64,000 bases of DNA from Roseateles depolymerans (GTDB lineage: Bacteria > Pseudomonadota > Gammaproteobacteria > Burkholderiales > Burkholderiaceae_C). The translations under genes and the position numbers were made by a program. The notes under the pieces were generated by a model that did not search any database, had not been told where the DNA came from, and saw nothing but the letters and a program-made list of their open reading frames with translations. Position 1 is the stretch's first letter, and the number at the start of each line of letters is the position of its first letter. The stretch is taken from positions 124,001-188,000 of the forward strand of contig QFOD01000008.1 in the NCBI GenBank assembly GCA_003241055.1, read 5' to 3'. Positions 40,220 through 48,767 of this stretch are shown here, piece by piece.

Positions 40220-40759
40220 TCAGCGGCGGCCACCGAGGCGCATGCGGTTCAGCAGGCCGTCGCGGTCGATGAATTGATGCTTCAGCGCGGCGCCGATGTG
40301 GGCGAGCACCAGCGCAGCCAGGGCGTAGGCCAGCAGCTCGTGCACCTCGATCAGCTGCTTGCCGAGATCGGGGTTCTTGGGCAGCAGGTCGGGCAGCGGC
40401 AGCACGCCAAACCAGACGATGGGGTAGCCCAGCGCGGAACTCATCGCCCAACCGCTCAGCGGCACGGCGAAGAAGGCGACATACAGCAGCGCGTGGGTGG
40501 CGTGAGCGGCACGGGCCTGCCAGGCGGGCATGGGCGGATCCGCCGGCGGGCGGTGGGTCAGGCGCCACAGCAGCCGCAGCGCAGACAGCGCCAGGATGGT
40601 GACGCCGGCCCACTTGTGCCAGTTGTAGAGCTTCAGCCGCATCGGCGAGAAGGGCAGATCGGCCATGTACACGCCGACGCAGAACGCGCCGACGATGGCC
40701 AGGGCCAGCAACCAGTGCAGCACAACGGCCAGGGGGGTGTAGCGGTCAGCGGTATTCAT
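40220..40759 (-). CDS. Cytochrome b561 (CybB-type)
   Basis: This is a 179-aa four-helix membrane cytochrome. Candidate heme-ligand His residues sit in TPLAVVLHWLLALAIVG, YNWHKWAGVTILAL, AARAAHATHALLYVAFF (given in part) and VHELLAYALAALVLAHIGAA. It moves electrons between quinol and acceptors such as superoxide in E. coli CybB. It is first gene of the operon with two YceI proteins, whose quinone-like ligands may be its electron partners. Confidence 0.93.
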   Translation of the reverse strand: MNTADRYTPLAVVLHWLLALAIVGAFCVGVYMADLPFSPMRLKLYNWHKWAGVTILALSALRLLWRLTHRPPADPPMPAWQARAAHATHALLYVAFFAVPLSGWAMSSALGYPIVWFGVLPLPDLLPKNPDLGKQLIEVHELLAYALAALVLAHIGAALKHQFIDRDGLLNRMRLGGRR

Positions 40760-40872
40760 GATGGGTTGAAGTGTGTGCTCCGAAGAGGGGGTGGCGGTTC
40801 ATTTCGCTTGTTGCCATTGTTCAGCGATTTTGAATGGCTAACCCGCCCGAGGACGACGTCCCAAAGGCCGAG

Positions 40873-41772
40873 TCAGCGCCGCCCCCCGCCCACCAGGAAG
40901 ACGCCCCCCAGCACCAGCGCCGTTCCCAGCAGCACCCAGGCGGTCATGGGCTCGTCGAGCAGCACGCTGCCCATCAGCAGGGTGCTCATGGGCCCGACCA
41001 TGCCGACCTGCGCCGACAACGGCGCCCCGATGCGGGCGATCGCCAGCATCACCATCAGCACCGGCGCCACCGTGCAGGCCGTCGCGTTGAGCACCGACAG
41101 CCAGAACACCGGCGCCGGCACCGCGGCCGATGCCAGCGGCCGCAGGCAGACGAACTGCGCGATGCAGAAACCGCAGGCCACGGTGCTGGCCAGGCCGGTC
41201 AGGCGCAGCGCGCCCAGCCGCTGCACCACCCGGCCGCTGAGCGCCAGATAGACCGCATAGCTCACGGCGCTGCCGAACACCAGCGCCCCGCCCACCACCG
41301 TGCGGCTGCCGTCGAAATGCAGCTCATGCGCAAACACCGCCAGCACGCCGGCATAGCTGAGCGCCAGCGCCAGCACCTGGCGTCCCTGGATGCGGTGGTG
41401 GAAGAACAGCACCGACAGCAGCAGCACCAGCGTGGGGTTGAGATACAGGATCAGCCGCTCCAGGCTGGCCGAGATGTAGGCCAGGCCGGCGAAGTCCAGG
41501 AAGCTGGCCAGGTAGTAACCGGTGAAGCCCAGGATCAGGATGTCGCGCCAGTCGCGCGCCGTCAGCCGGGGCTGGCCGCGGCCGGCCCACCAGGCCAGCG
41601 CCAGAAAGAGCGGCAGCGCCAGCAGCATGCGCCACATCAGCAGGGTGACGGCGTCGACGCCGTGGCGATAGGCCAGCTTGACGATGATGGCCTTGCCCGA
41701 GAAGCCGATCGCGCCCAGCGCAGCCAGAAGCAGCCCGGTCCATGCCGCGGGCTTGTGAGTATCAGGGGGCAT
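40873..41772 (-). CDS. DMT-superfamily (EamA) transporter
   Basis: This is a 299-aa membrane protein with ten predicted helices in two EamA repeats: first GLLLAALGAIGFSGKAIIVK, second starting VVGGALVFGSAVSYAVYLAL. The final LLGTALVLGGVFLVGGGRR is typical. The family exports small metabolites such as amino acids; the substrate is unknown. Start 41772 (MPPDTHK) is chosen because the earlier in-frame part overlaps the HD-GYP gene. Confidence 0.9.
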   Translation of the reverse strand: MPPDTHKPAAWTGLLLAALGAIGFSGKAIIVKLAYRHGVDAVTLLMWRMLLALPLFLALAWWAGRGQPRLTARDWRDILILGFTGYYLASFLDFAGLAYISASLERLILYLNPTLVLLLSVLFFHHRIQGRQVLALALSYAGVLAVFAHELHFDGSRTVVGGALVFGSAVSYAVYLALSGRVVQRLGALRLTGLASTVACGFCIAQFVCLRPLASAAVPAPVFWLSVLNATACTVAPVLMVMLAIARIGAPLSAQVGMVGPMSTLLMGSVLLDEPMTAWVLLGTALVLGGVFLVGGGRR

Positions 41773-41834
41773 GGCCCCAGCATAGGTCAAGCCCCCATGA
41801 CCACCTTTCGCGAGAAGGCAGCCGGTGCTTGGCG

Positions 41835-42950
41835 TCAATGCGGGTCGGCGTAGCGCTGCGCCACCACCTGGAACTCGTCCTGAAGCGCCACGAAGGCGTC
41901 GACCACCTCGGGGTCGAACTGCGAGCCTCGCCCGTCGAGGATGAGCTGCACCACCTCGCGATGCGGTATGGCCTCCTTGTAGACCCGCCGGCTGTAGAGC
42001 GCGTCATAGACATCGGCCAGCGACATCAGCCGGGCCGACAGCGGGATGGCCTCGCCCAGCAGCCCCTCGGGGTAGCCCTGCCCGTCCCAGCGCTCGTGGT
42101 GGCTGCCCGCGATCTCCTTGGCCACCCGCAGGAACTCGGCCGACACGCCGATGCCGATCTCCGCGTTCTCGATGGAATGCCGCCCGATCGCGCTGTGCTG
42201 CTTCATGACCGAGAACTCGTCGGGCGTCAGCCGCGCCGGCTTGAGCAGGATGCGGTCCGGAATGCCGACCTTGCCGATGTCGTGCAGCGGCGCGCACTTG
42301 TAGAGCAGCTCGATGTAACGGCCCGTGAGCTCGTCGCGGTATTTGGGCAGCTCGGCGAGTCGCTCGGCCAGCATGCGCACATAGGTCTGGGTGCGCAGGA
42401 TGTGCAGGCCGGTCTCCTGGTCGCGGGCCTCGGCCAGCGCCGCCAGCGCGCGGATCGTGATGTCCTGGATGCGCGAGTTCTCCTCCGTGCGGCGCTGCAC
42501 CTCGGTTTCGAGATCCTCGTTGCGCCGCGCCAGGATGTCCCGCGCCGCTTTCAGCTCCAGCTGGGTGCGCACCCGGGCCAGCAGCACGGTGCCGTTGATC
42601 GGCTTGCGGATGTAGTCGGCCGCGCCCAGCTCCAGCCCGTGCGCCTCCGCGGCATCCTCGGCCTGCGCGGTGAGGAAGAGCACGGGCAAGACCCGCCCCT
42701 GCTCGTCGGCCCGGATGCGCCGCAGCACCTCGGCGCCGTCCATCTCCGGCATCAGCATGTCCAGCAGCACGAGGTCGATCACCGCGCCCTCGGCCAGCAT
42801 CTGCAGCGCCCGCGCGCCGCGGGTGGCCACCTTGACCACGTAGTGCTCCGCAAGCAGCGCCGAGACCGCCATCAGCACCTCGGGGGAGTCGTCCACGACG
42901 AGGATGGTCGGGCGCGGGTCGGACAGTTGTGCAGCAGGGGCGTAAGACAT
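41835..42950 (-). CDS. Response regulator with HD-GYP phosphodiesterase output (stressosome module)
   Basis: This is a 371-aa protein. The receiver (residues ~14-130) has ILVVDDSPEVL, phospho-Asp in DLVLLDMLMPEMDG, and KPI. A coiled linker follows, then an HD-GYP domain with the HD pair in CAPLHDIGKVGIPDRILLKP, the GSHHERWDGQGYPEGL motif (the GYP triad) and SLADVYDALYSRRVYKEA. It should degrade cyclic di-GMP when phosphorylated. It follows the hybrid kinase gene by ten bases, with GGAGA as ribosome binding site. It is the output of the stressosome operon. Confidence 0.93.
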   Translation of the reverse strand: MSYAPAAQLSDPRPTILVVDDSPEVLMAVSALLAEHYVVKVATRGARALQMLAEGAVIDLVLLDMLMPEMDGAEVLRRIRADEQGRVLPVLFLTAQAEDAAEAHGLELGAADYIRKPINGTVLLARVRTQLELKAARDILARRNEDLETEVQRRTEENSRIQDITIRALAALAEARDQETGLHILRTQTYVRMLAERLAELPKYRDELTGRYIELLYKCAPLHDIGKVGIPDRILLKPARLTPDEFSVMKQHSAIGRHSIENAEIGIGVSAEFLRVAKEIAGSHHERWDGQGYPEGLLGEAIPLSARLMSLADVYDALYSRRVYKEAIPHREVVQLILDGRGSQFDPEVVDAFVALQDEFQVVAQRYADPH

Positions 42951-42960
42951 GGCGATCTCC

Positions 42961-45345
42961 CTATTCCGGCCCCGCCTCGGCGCCGGGCATCAGATCCAGC
43001 GCGCGGCGGAACTCAAACTGGCGAACGGCCGCCTCGACCGCCGCCGCCCGTCCGCCCAGCACCTGGCTCAGCAGCTCGCGCTCGCGGTCGAAAAGAATCA
43101 GCGCCTGCGCGTCGTCGCTGGCCAGCAGCTGGCGGAAGGCCTGCAGCTGGGCGCGCGCGCTGCTCGGGTCGCCCCCGCGTGGCGCGGCCGATGCCGCGGG
43201 CCGGGCGGCGGCGGCATCCAGCAGCGCGATCAGCGCCTGCTGCAGCTCCAGGCCCTGCGACAGGGCCAGGGCGATGGCCGCGTCATCACCGCGCTCCAGC
43301 GCCCCTTCCAGCTGACCTGCCGAGCCGGCCAGCTGCGTGGCGCCCAGCAGGCCGGCCACGCCACGCGTGGTGTGCGCGGCGCGCAGCGCGGCGGACGCGT
43401 CACCGGCCTGCAGCGCGCGCTGCGCGCCGCGCAGATGTCCGTCACGGTCCTGCCGGAAGCGCTCGACGACCGACGCATAGAGCGTGGCCTTGTTCATCAG
43501 CCGGCCCAGCGCCTGATCCACCTCCAGCCCGCCCTCGCGCAGGCGGTTCAGATCCAGCCCGACGCCTTCGCCCGCCCGTGAAGCCTGCGCTGGCTGGGGC
43601 TCCGACATGTGGATGCCCTCCGCCACGACCGAGGCCGCCACCACGCTGCGCCAGCGTTGCAGGCTCTCGAACAGCCGGGCCGGGTCCAGCGGCTTGGCCA
43701 GGTGATCGTCCATGCCCGCGTCCAGGCAGGCCTGGCGGTCGCGGGTCATCGCGTTGGCGGTCAGCGCCAGGATGGGCAGCCGCGGTCGCCCCAGCTCGAG
43801 CTCGCGCTGCCGCCAAGCCCGCGCGGCGCTGAGGCCGTCCATCACCGGCATCTGCATGTCCATCAGCACGAGGTCGTGCCCACCCGCCTCCAGGGCCTGA
43901 AGGGCCTCCTGGCCGTTGTTGGCCAGGTGCACGGCCACACCCACCGACTGCAGCAGCTCGGTCGCCACCTGCTGGTTCAGCTCGTTGTCCTCGGCCAGTA
44001 GCACCCGCAGCCCGCGCAGCGGCAGCGACGACTCCGGCGCCGCCGCTTCCACCGGCCTGGCCTGCCCACCCAGCAGGCTGGTCAGCGTGCTGAACAGCAG
44101 GCTGGCCGACACCGGCTTGATCAGCACCCCGCTGAAGCCCGCCAGCTCGGCCTCGCGGATGACCTGCTCGCGGCCATAGCCGGTGAACAGCACACAGGGC
44201 GGTACCCGCCCGGCCGCCTGACCCAGCAGACGGCGGCGCACCTCGATGCCGTCGACGTCCGGCATGCGCCAGTCCAGCAGCACCGCGTCGTAGGGCGAGC
44301 CCGCCGCCGCCGCCCGCGGAATGCACTGCAGCGCCTCGCCACCACCGGCCGCCAGATCGACGGCGAATCCCATGCCCTGCAGCACCTGCGCCAGCGCATG
44401 GCGCGTGCCTTCGTGGTCGTCCACCACCAGCACCCGCCGGGTCTGCGCCTCGGCGCTGGCCCGGTAGTCGGGCTTGGGCCGCCCGCGACCCAGCCGCACG
44501 GTGCACCAGAAGCTGCTGCCCACGCCGGGCGTACTGTCCACGCCAACCTCGCCCTGCATCAGCTCGGCCAGCGCGCGCGAGATCGCCAGGCCCAGCCCGG
44601 TGCCGCCGAACCGGCGCGTGACCGAGCTGTCGGCCTGCTGGAAGGAACGGAACAGCCCGCGCGACTGCTCCGCCGTCATGCCGATGCCGGTGTCCACCAC
44701 CTCGATGCGCAGCTGCACGTCCGAGGCTCCGGCCTCCACGCAGCGCACACGCACGGTGACCTCGCCCTGCTCGGTGAACTTCACCGCGTTGTTCGTGAAG
44801 TTGATCAGCACCTGGCCGAGCCGCAGCGGATCGCCGACCAGCAGGAAGCTGATCGCCGGGTCGACCTCGAACAGCAGCTCCAGCCCTTTGGCCTCGGCCC
44901 GCTCGCCCACCAGCATGGCGAGGTTCTCCAGCACCGCCTCGAGGTCGAACTCGACCTGCTCGAGGTCCATGCGGCCGGCCTCGATCTTGGAGAAGTCCAG
45001 GATGTCGTTGATGATGGCCAGCAGGTGCTGGCCGGAGCCACGGATCTTGTTGAGGTAGTCGCGCTGCCGCAGGTCGAGCTCGGTCTGCAGCGCCAGGTGG
45101 GCCATGCCCAGCATGGCATTCATCGGCGTGCGGATCTCGTGGCTCATGTTCGCGAGGAAGTCGCTCTTGGCGCGCGTGGCCGCCTTGGCCAGCTCGTTGG
45201 CCGCGGCCAGCTCCTGGTTCTGGGCCTGCAGCAGCGCGAACAGTTCGTCGCGGCCCGGCTCCATCAGCAGCCGTCGCATGGCGTCGGCCTCGTCGGCATG
45301 CGGCCGGGTTGCCAGCCGGCAGCGCAGGCTGATGCCCCGCGGCAT
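42961..45345 (-). CDS. Hybrid sensor histidine kinase with two receivers and Hpt (stressosome module; 5' part frameshifted)
   Basis: The intact frame encodes 794 aa. HisKA is FLANMSHEIRTPMNAMLGMA; HATPase boxes follow (NAVKFTEQGEV; GTGLGLAISRALAELMQGE). Receiver 1 has LVVDDHEGTRHAL and VLLDWRMPDVDG, receiver 2 has LLAEDNELNQQVA and LVLMDMQMPVMDG, and the C-terminal Hpt has RAAHTTRGVAGLLGATQLAG. This is a four-step phosphorelay that can feed the HD-GYP regulator. Translation should begin further upstream: an ATG at 45658 overlaps the previous gene's stop, and ~89 residues in another frame lead in. One base too many at 45390-45394 separates the two frames. Without the frameshift the protein would have 898 residues. 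Confidence 0.85.
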   Translation of the reverse strand: MPRGISLRCRLATRPHADEADAMRRLLMEPGRDELFALLQAQNQELAAANELAKAATRAKSDFLANMSHEIRTPMNAMLGMAHLALQTELDLRQRDYLNKIRGSGQHLLAIINDILDFSKIEAGRMDLEQVEFDLEAVLENLAMLVGERAEAKGLELLFEVDPAISFLLVGDPLRLGQVLINFTNNAVKFTEQGEVTVRVRCVEAGASDVQLRIEVVDTGIGMTAEQSRGLFRSFQQADSSVTRRFGGTGLGLAISRALAELMQGEVGVDSTPGVGSSFWCTVRLGRGRPKPDYRASAEAQTRRVLVVDDHEGTRHALAQVLQGMGFAVDLAAGGGEALQCIPRAAAAGSPYDAVLLDWRMPDVDGIEVRRRLLGQAAGRVPPCVLFTGYGREQVIREAELAGFSGVLIKPVSASLLFSTLTSLLGGQARPVEAAAPESSLPLRGLRVLLAEDNELNQQVATELLQSVGVAVHLANNGQEALQALEAGGHDLVLMDMQMPVMDGLSAARAWRQRELELGRPRLPILALTANAMTRDRQACLDAGMDDHLAKPLDPARLFESLQRWRSVVAASVVAEGIHMSEPQPAQASRAGEGVGLDLNRLREGGLEVDQALGRLMNKATLYASVVERFRQDRDGHLRGAQRALQAGDASAALRAAHTTRGVAGLLGATQLAGSAGQLEGALERGDDAAIALALSQGLELQQALIALLDAAAARPAASAAPRGGDPSSARAQLQAFRQLLASDDAQALILFDRERELLSQVLGGRAAAVEAAVRQFEFRRALDLMPGAEAGPE

Positions 45346-45389
45346 CGGGCCCAGCGCCAGCCCGGCACCCAGGCTCTGCGGCAGCGCCG

Positions 45390-45658
45390 CCCCCGGGCCA
45401 GACGGCCTCCCCCGGCACGGAAAGCTCGAGGCACAGGCAGGGATCGTTCATGGACAGCGAGGCCTCGAGCAGCACTTCCGGCCACTCGGCGAGCACCGGG
45501 GCGCAGACCTCCGACAGCAGACTGCAAAAGCCCACGGCCCGCGCCGGCCCGAGCTCACGGCACAGGCCCAGCGTGCGCAGCAGCTTGCGGCGCACACCCA
45601 CATGGGCGTCGGCGCCGATCAGACGCAACGCGCCCAGCGGCACATGCCCGGCGCTCAT
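45390..45658 (-). pseudogene. Out-of-frame N-terminal segment of the hybrid kinase gene
   Basis: From ATG 45658 (ATGA overlap with the RsbT-RsbX gene) the frame encodes MSAGHVPLGALRLIGADAHV, then RKLLRTLGLCRELGPARAVG and LEASLSMNDPCLCLEL, a small domain vaguely like an HATPase/anti-sigma fold. At the C5 run 45390-45394 (G5 on the coding strand) the frame would have to lose one base. It then reads PGAALPQSLGAGLALGPMPR and joins the kinase frame seamlessly. The cause is either a true mutation, phase variation at the run, or a sequencing/assembly error. Confidence 0.7.
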
Positions 45659-46713
45659 CCGCACCTCACCACGGCACAGGCGGCGTCGTCCGTCGTGCGG
45701 CCGCACTGGTCCACCACCTGCCAGGCCAGCGCCGCGGCCTGCGACGCCCCCGGCAGGCTGCCGCGAAAGCTGCGCAGCGACTCGCTGACGCCATCCGAGT
45801 AGAGCAGCAAGACCTGCCCCTCGGAGATCAGCTGCTGTTGCACGAAGGGCGTGGGAAAGCGGTCTCCCAGCACACCGTCACGGGACACCCCGCTCCAGGC
45901 CTGCTGCCCATTGGCCGGCCCCACCAGTCGGGCCCGCACGTTGCCGACACCGGCATAGCTAAGCGTCCGCGCAACCGGGTCGATGACGGCCGCACCGGCC
46001 GCCGCCCCCGACGTGCCGCGGCAGGCGCCGTGCAGGGCCTCCAGCAGGAGGGGAATCTCGCCGCTCGCCTGCCGCTGCACGACGGCCAGCAGTCGCGTGA
46101 CCAGCTCGTGCGCCCGCGGGCCGTGGCCCGAGGCGTCCAGCATCACCGCCAGCAGCCGCCCGTTCGTCAGCGGCAGGAAGGCGGCGGCGTCGCCCGACTG
46201 ACGCTGGCCGGGGTAGGGCCGGATCTCTGCCCCCCACTGCAGCGGCAGCGCCACCGGCTCGTGTCCTTCGCGGCGGCTGTAGGTCAGGCGCGGCCGGGCG
46301 GCCGGGCGGTCGCGCAGCCAGGTGCGCGCCTGCACGCGCGTCCCCCAGCCCAGCCCCGTCTCGATATGCACCTGGTCGGCCATGCGCAGCACGCCCGGCA
46401 GCCCCAGGCCCAGCGTGCCCGCGGTGCTGAAATGCTCGCGCACGGCGGCGGGCACGTCGGCAATGCCGGGGCCGGCATCCACGGCCAGGATCTCGACGAG
46501 GTCCTCCCGGTCGTTGCGGCACCGGCGCACGCTGAGATCGCCGCTGCGGGCGAACTTCACCATGTTGCTGCCCAGCTCGGCCGCGATCGTGCACAGGCGG
46601 CTGCGCTGGGTCTCGTCCACGTCGGCCAGCCAGTCGGCATGCGGCAGCTGGCTTAGCGCGAGCTGCAGGTCCAGCTCGCTGCGCAGCCGATACGCCACCT
46701 GCTGTTCGTTCAT
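45655..46713 (-). CDS. RsbT-like switch kinase fused to RsbX/SpoIIE-type phosphatase (stressosome)
   Basis: This is a 352-aa fusion. Residues ~1-135 are an HATPase/serine-kinase domain of the RsbT/RsbW family (AAELGSNMVKFARSGDLSVR; AVDAGPGIADVPAAVREHFS; GTLGLGLPGVLRMADQVHIE). Residues ~150-352 are a PP2C/SpoIIE phosphatase like RsbX (VMLDASGHGPRAHELVTRLL; LLLYSDGVSESLRSF). In stressosomes RsbT phosphorylates RsbS and RsbR and is released, and RsbX resets them. Both jobs are joined in one chain here. It is coupled by ATGA overlaps to rsbS before and the hybrid kinase after. Confidence 0.88.
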   Translation of the reverse strand: MNEQQVAYRLRSELDLQLALSQLPHADWLADVDETQRSRLCTIAAELGSNMVKFARSGDLSVRRCRNDREDLVEILAVDAGPGIADVPAAVREHFSTAGTLGLGLPGVLRMADQVHIETGLGWGTRVQARTWLRDRPAARPRLTYSRREGHEPVALPLQWGAEIRPYPGQRQSGDAAAFLPLTNGRLLAVMLDASGHGPRAHELVTRLLAVVQRQASGEIPLLLEALHGACRGTSGAAAGAAVIDPVARTLSYAGVGNVRARLVGPANGQQAWSGVSRDGVLGDRFPTPFVQQQLISEGQVLLLYSDGVSESLRSFRGSLPGASQAAALAWQVVDQCGRTTDDAACAVVRCG

Positions 46714-47087
46714 GCCAGCTCCTGCTGGACCAGGCTGCGTGCGTGGTCCAGATCGCGGCAGAAGCGGAGCTGCGGCGTCTGCTGCAGCGTGAGCGCCAGG
46801 TGGATGGCGATGCCGGGACTGAGCGCGGCGAGGTAGGGCTGGGTGCCCAGCATCCGGCACATCTCGCCCAGCTCCACCAGGCGGGCGAATTCGTGGGTGT
46901 CCATCACGAGCACGGCAGCGCAGTCCAGCACCATCGCGCGACGCGGTGTCGCGGCGAGCCGCGCCATCACTGCGGCCGAGAAAGCCTGCAGGCTGGCCGG
47001 GCCGAGATCGGGCGCAAGACTTGCCACCAGCAGACCATCCAGTTCGGTGATCCGGCTGGTCTGCTCGATGTCGTCGGCGCCGAGCAT
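46710..47087 (-). CDS. RsbS-like STAS-domain stressosome scaffold protein
   Basis: This is a 125-aa protein made of one STAS domain: LDGLLVASLAPDLGPASLQA at the start, AMVLDCAAVLVMDTHEFARL in the middle and LGTQPYLAALSPGIAIHLAL later. Where RsbS proteins usually carry the phosphorylatable Ser (VDSF), it has Thr followed by His (MDTHE), so phosphorylation would be on Thr. Start 47087 is favoured because an AGAGG lies six bases upstream; an ATG at 47093 would leave no spacing. It is coupled to the T-X fusion gene. Confidence 0.85.
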   Translation of the reverse strand: MLGADDIEQTSRITELDGLLVASLAPDLGPASLQAFSAAVMARLAATPRRAMVLDCAAVLVMDTHEFARLVELGEMCRMLGTQPYLAALSPGIAIHLALTLQQTPQLRFCRDLDHARSLVQQELA

Positions 47088-47116
47088 GGGCATCCTCTGT
47101 GCAGGCGCGTGGCGGC

Positions 47117-47980
47117 TCAGATCGTCTTGCCGACCCGCCGCAGTGCCATCTCGAAGGCGTCACGCAGGGTGGCCGTCGTCTGGATGTCGCCTATCGACAC
47201 GCCCAGCTCGACCATGGTGCGCGCAATGGACGGCGACACCCCCGAGATGATGGCCTCGCAGCCCATGAACTGCGTGGCCTTGGTGATCTTCACCAGCTGG
47301 TTGGCCACGCCGGTATCCACGCTGGCCACGCCGGAGATGTCGAGCACGAACACCCGCGCACGGGTCTCGGCGATCTTGGTGAGCGACTTGGTCATCACAT
47401 CGGCCGTGCGGGTCGAGTCGATGATGCCGACCAGCGGCAGCAGCAGGATGCTGTCCCAGATCGGCGTGACCGGCGTGCTCATCTCCATGACCGCCTTGGC
47501 GTGCAGCGCGATCTTGTCGCGCGCAATCGTGGCGATGGTGTCGATGACCACATAGGTGTCGAGCAGCATCAGCTTGCTGATCGCCGTCGCCTGCCGTTCG
47601 GTCGCCGCGGCGTCGGTGCTCAGTTCCCGCAGCTGGCTGGTGATGAGGCTGAGGAACTGGCTGACGCCGGCAAAGTAGATGTCGTTGGGCAGGTCGATGC
47701 TCGCGTGGACCTGGCCGATGTGCTGCCGCTGGGCCACGTAGCTGGTGTCCACGCAGCCGCGCAGGAAGGTGCGCCAGTGATGCGTCTGCTGCCGCCGCAC
47801 CCGTGCCAGCTGCTCGTCCGAGGCAAACAGCCGCATCGCCCCGGGCTGGCTGCGCAGCCAGTCGTACCAGCGCTCGACGATGGGGTCGAGATGCTCGTCC
47901 AGCATCCTGCCCGCCGTGGCCACCTCCGTCAGATCGGCGGCGGAGATGGAGAACATGCCCAGCAATGCGTCAGGTGTCAC
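47117..47980 (-). CDS. RsbR-like stressosome sensor with globin-type N-domain and STAS domain
   Basis: This is a 287-aa protein. Residues ~10-165 are a sensor-globin domain. QHIGQVHASIDLPNDIYFAG contains the probable proximal heme His, and RWYDWLRSQPGAMRLFASDE the earlier helix. The C-terminal STAS domain (~175-280) includes EMSTPVTPIWDSILLLPLVG and VLDISGVASVDTGVANQLVK, with Thr residues at the two usual RsbR phosphorylation positions. It should sense oxygen or redox state and form the stressosome core with RsbS. A GTG start at 47980 has GGGGA five bases upstream and is preferred over ATG 47956. It heads the operon. Confidence 0.88.
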   Translation of the reverse strand: MTPDALLGMFSISAADLTEVATAGRMLDEHLDPIVERWYDWLRSQPGAMRLFASDEQLARVRRQQTHHWRTFLRGCVDTSYVAQRQHIGQVHASIDLPNDIYFAGVSQFLSLITSQLRELSTDAAATERQATAISKLMLLDTYVVIDTIATIARDKIALHAKAVMEMSTPVTPIWDSILLLPLVGIIDSTRTADVMTKSLTKIAETRARVFVLDISGVASVDTGVANQLVKITKATQFMGCEAIISGVSPSIARTMVELGVSIGDIQTTATLRDAFEMALRRVGKTI

Positions 47981-48208
47981 AGCTGTCCCCTGTTGGCTTT
48001 CTGGTTGGCGGCTTGCAAGCCTCGTTCGCCCGACTCTAGGGCCCACACACGACCCTGGGCGTGAAAGTCACACGCATCATGAGGTAATTGACTCCCGAGG
48101 GCAACACGGCGCATCGAGGCGCGCAGGCACCCACGTTCGCCCGCATGCGCAACAAGCGCTGCTCATCGTCCAATCCGCACCGACGACAACGACGAGAGGG
48201 AATCCGAC

Positions 48209-48715
48209 ATGCCCACGCCCGAAGGCCTGCGCCGCGGCCTGGCCGGCATCGCCTGCCTGCTGCTGATGGCGATCAGCGGCTGCGCCACGAGGCCGGGAAC
48301 TCTCGCAGCGTCAACGCCCTGTGTGCGGGGCGAGTCCCGCTGCGTCGACGAACTGATGCTGGCGCTGGAAGACTGGAAGGACGCCTACAACAGCAGCGAT
48401 CCCCGCCGGCTGCGGCGGCTGTATGCGCCGGGCGCGCTGATCACCGACGATGACTACACCGCCGTGCCGCTGGCCGCCGGCGACGCGCTGACGGAATTCT
48501 TCGAACAGATGGCGAAGCGCCCCAGCGCGCGCATGCGCTGGATCATCGGCAATCTGCAGTTCTTCGGCGACACGGCCGTGCGCTCCGGCGAGTGCGAGTT
48601 CATCGAGGTCGCCGACGGACAGGAGCGCGCGCGGCCGGCCCGCTACAGCTTCGGCTATCAGCGCATCGACGGCCGCTGGCTGATCATCCTGCAACACCTG
48701 ACACAGGCGCCCTGA
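48209..48715 (+). CDS. Lipoprotein with NTF2/SnoaL-like domain
   Basis: This is a 168-aa protein with a lipoprotein signal (CLLLMAISGC, lipobox I-S-G-C at residue ~25). A cone-shaped NTF2-like fold follows: ALEDWKDAYNSSDPRRLRRL, YAPGALITDDDY, ALTEFFEQMAKRPSARM, and the end YQRIDGRWLIILQHLTQAP. The family is diverse (isomerases, sensors, ketosteroid-like); no active site can be assigned. The ribosome binding site GAGAGGG is well placed. It diverges from the stressosome operon over 228 bp, which may hold promoters for both, none clearly visible. Confidence 0.82.
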   Translation: MPTPEGLRRGLAGIACLLLMAISGCATRPGTLAASTPCVRGESRCVDELMLALEDWKDAYNSSDPRRLRRLYAPGALITDDDYTAVPLAAGDALTEFFEQMAKRPSARMRWIIGNLQFFGDTAVRSGECEFIEVADGQERARPARYSFGYQRIDGRWLIILQHLTQAP

Positions 48716-48767
48716 GCACCGGCCAGCCGGCACGGCTGGCCCGGTGCGTTGGCGCGTGGGAGCAGGC

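Noticed and set aside
43442..45706. Continuation of the frame from ATG 45658 through the kinase region as a separate long protein
   Set aside because: After ~45394 this frame gives Gly/Arg/Ala-rich noise, whereas the adjacent frame holds all kinase and receiver motifs.
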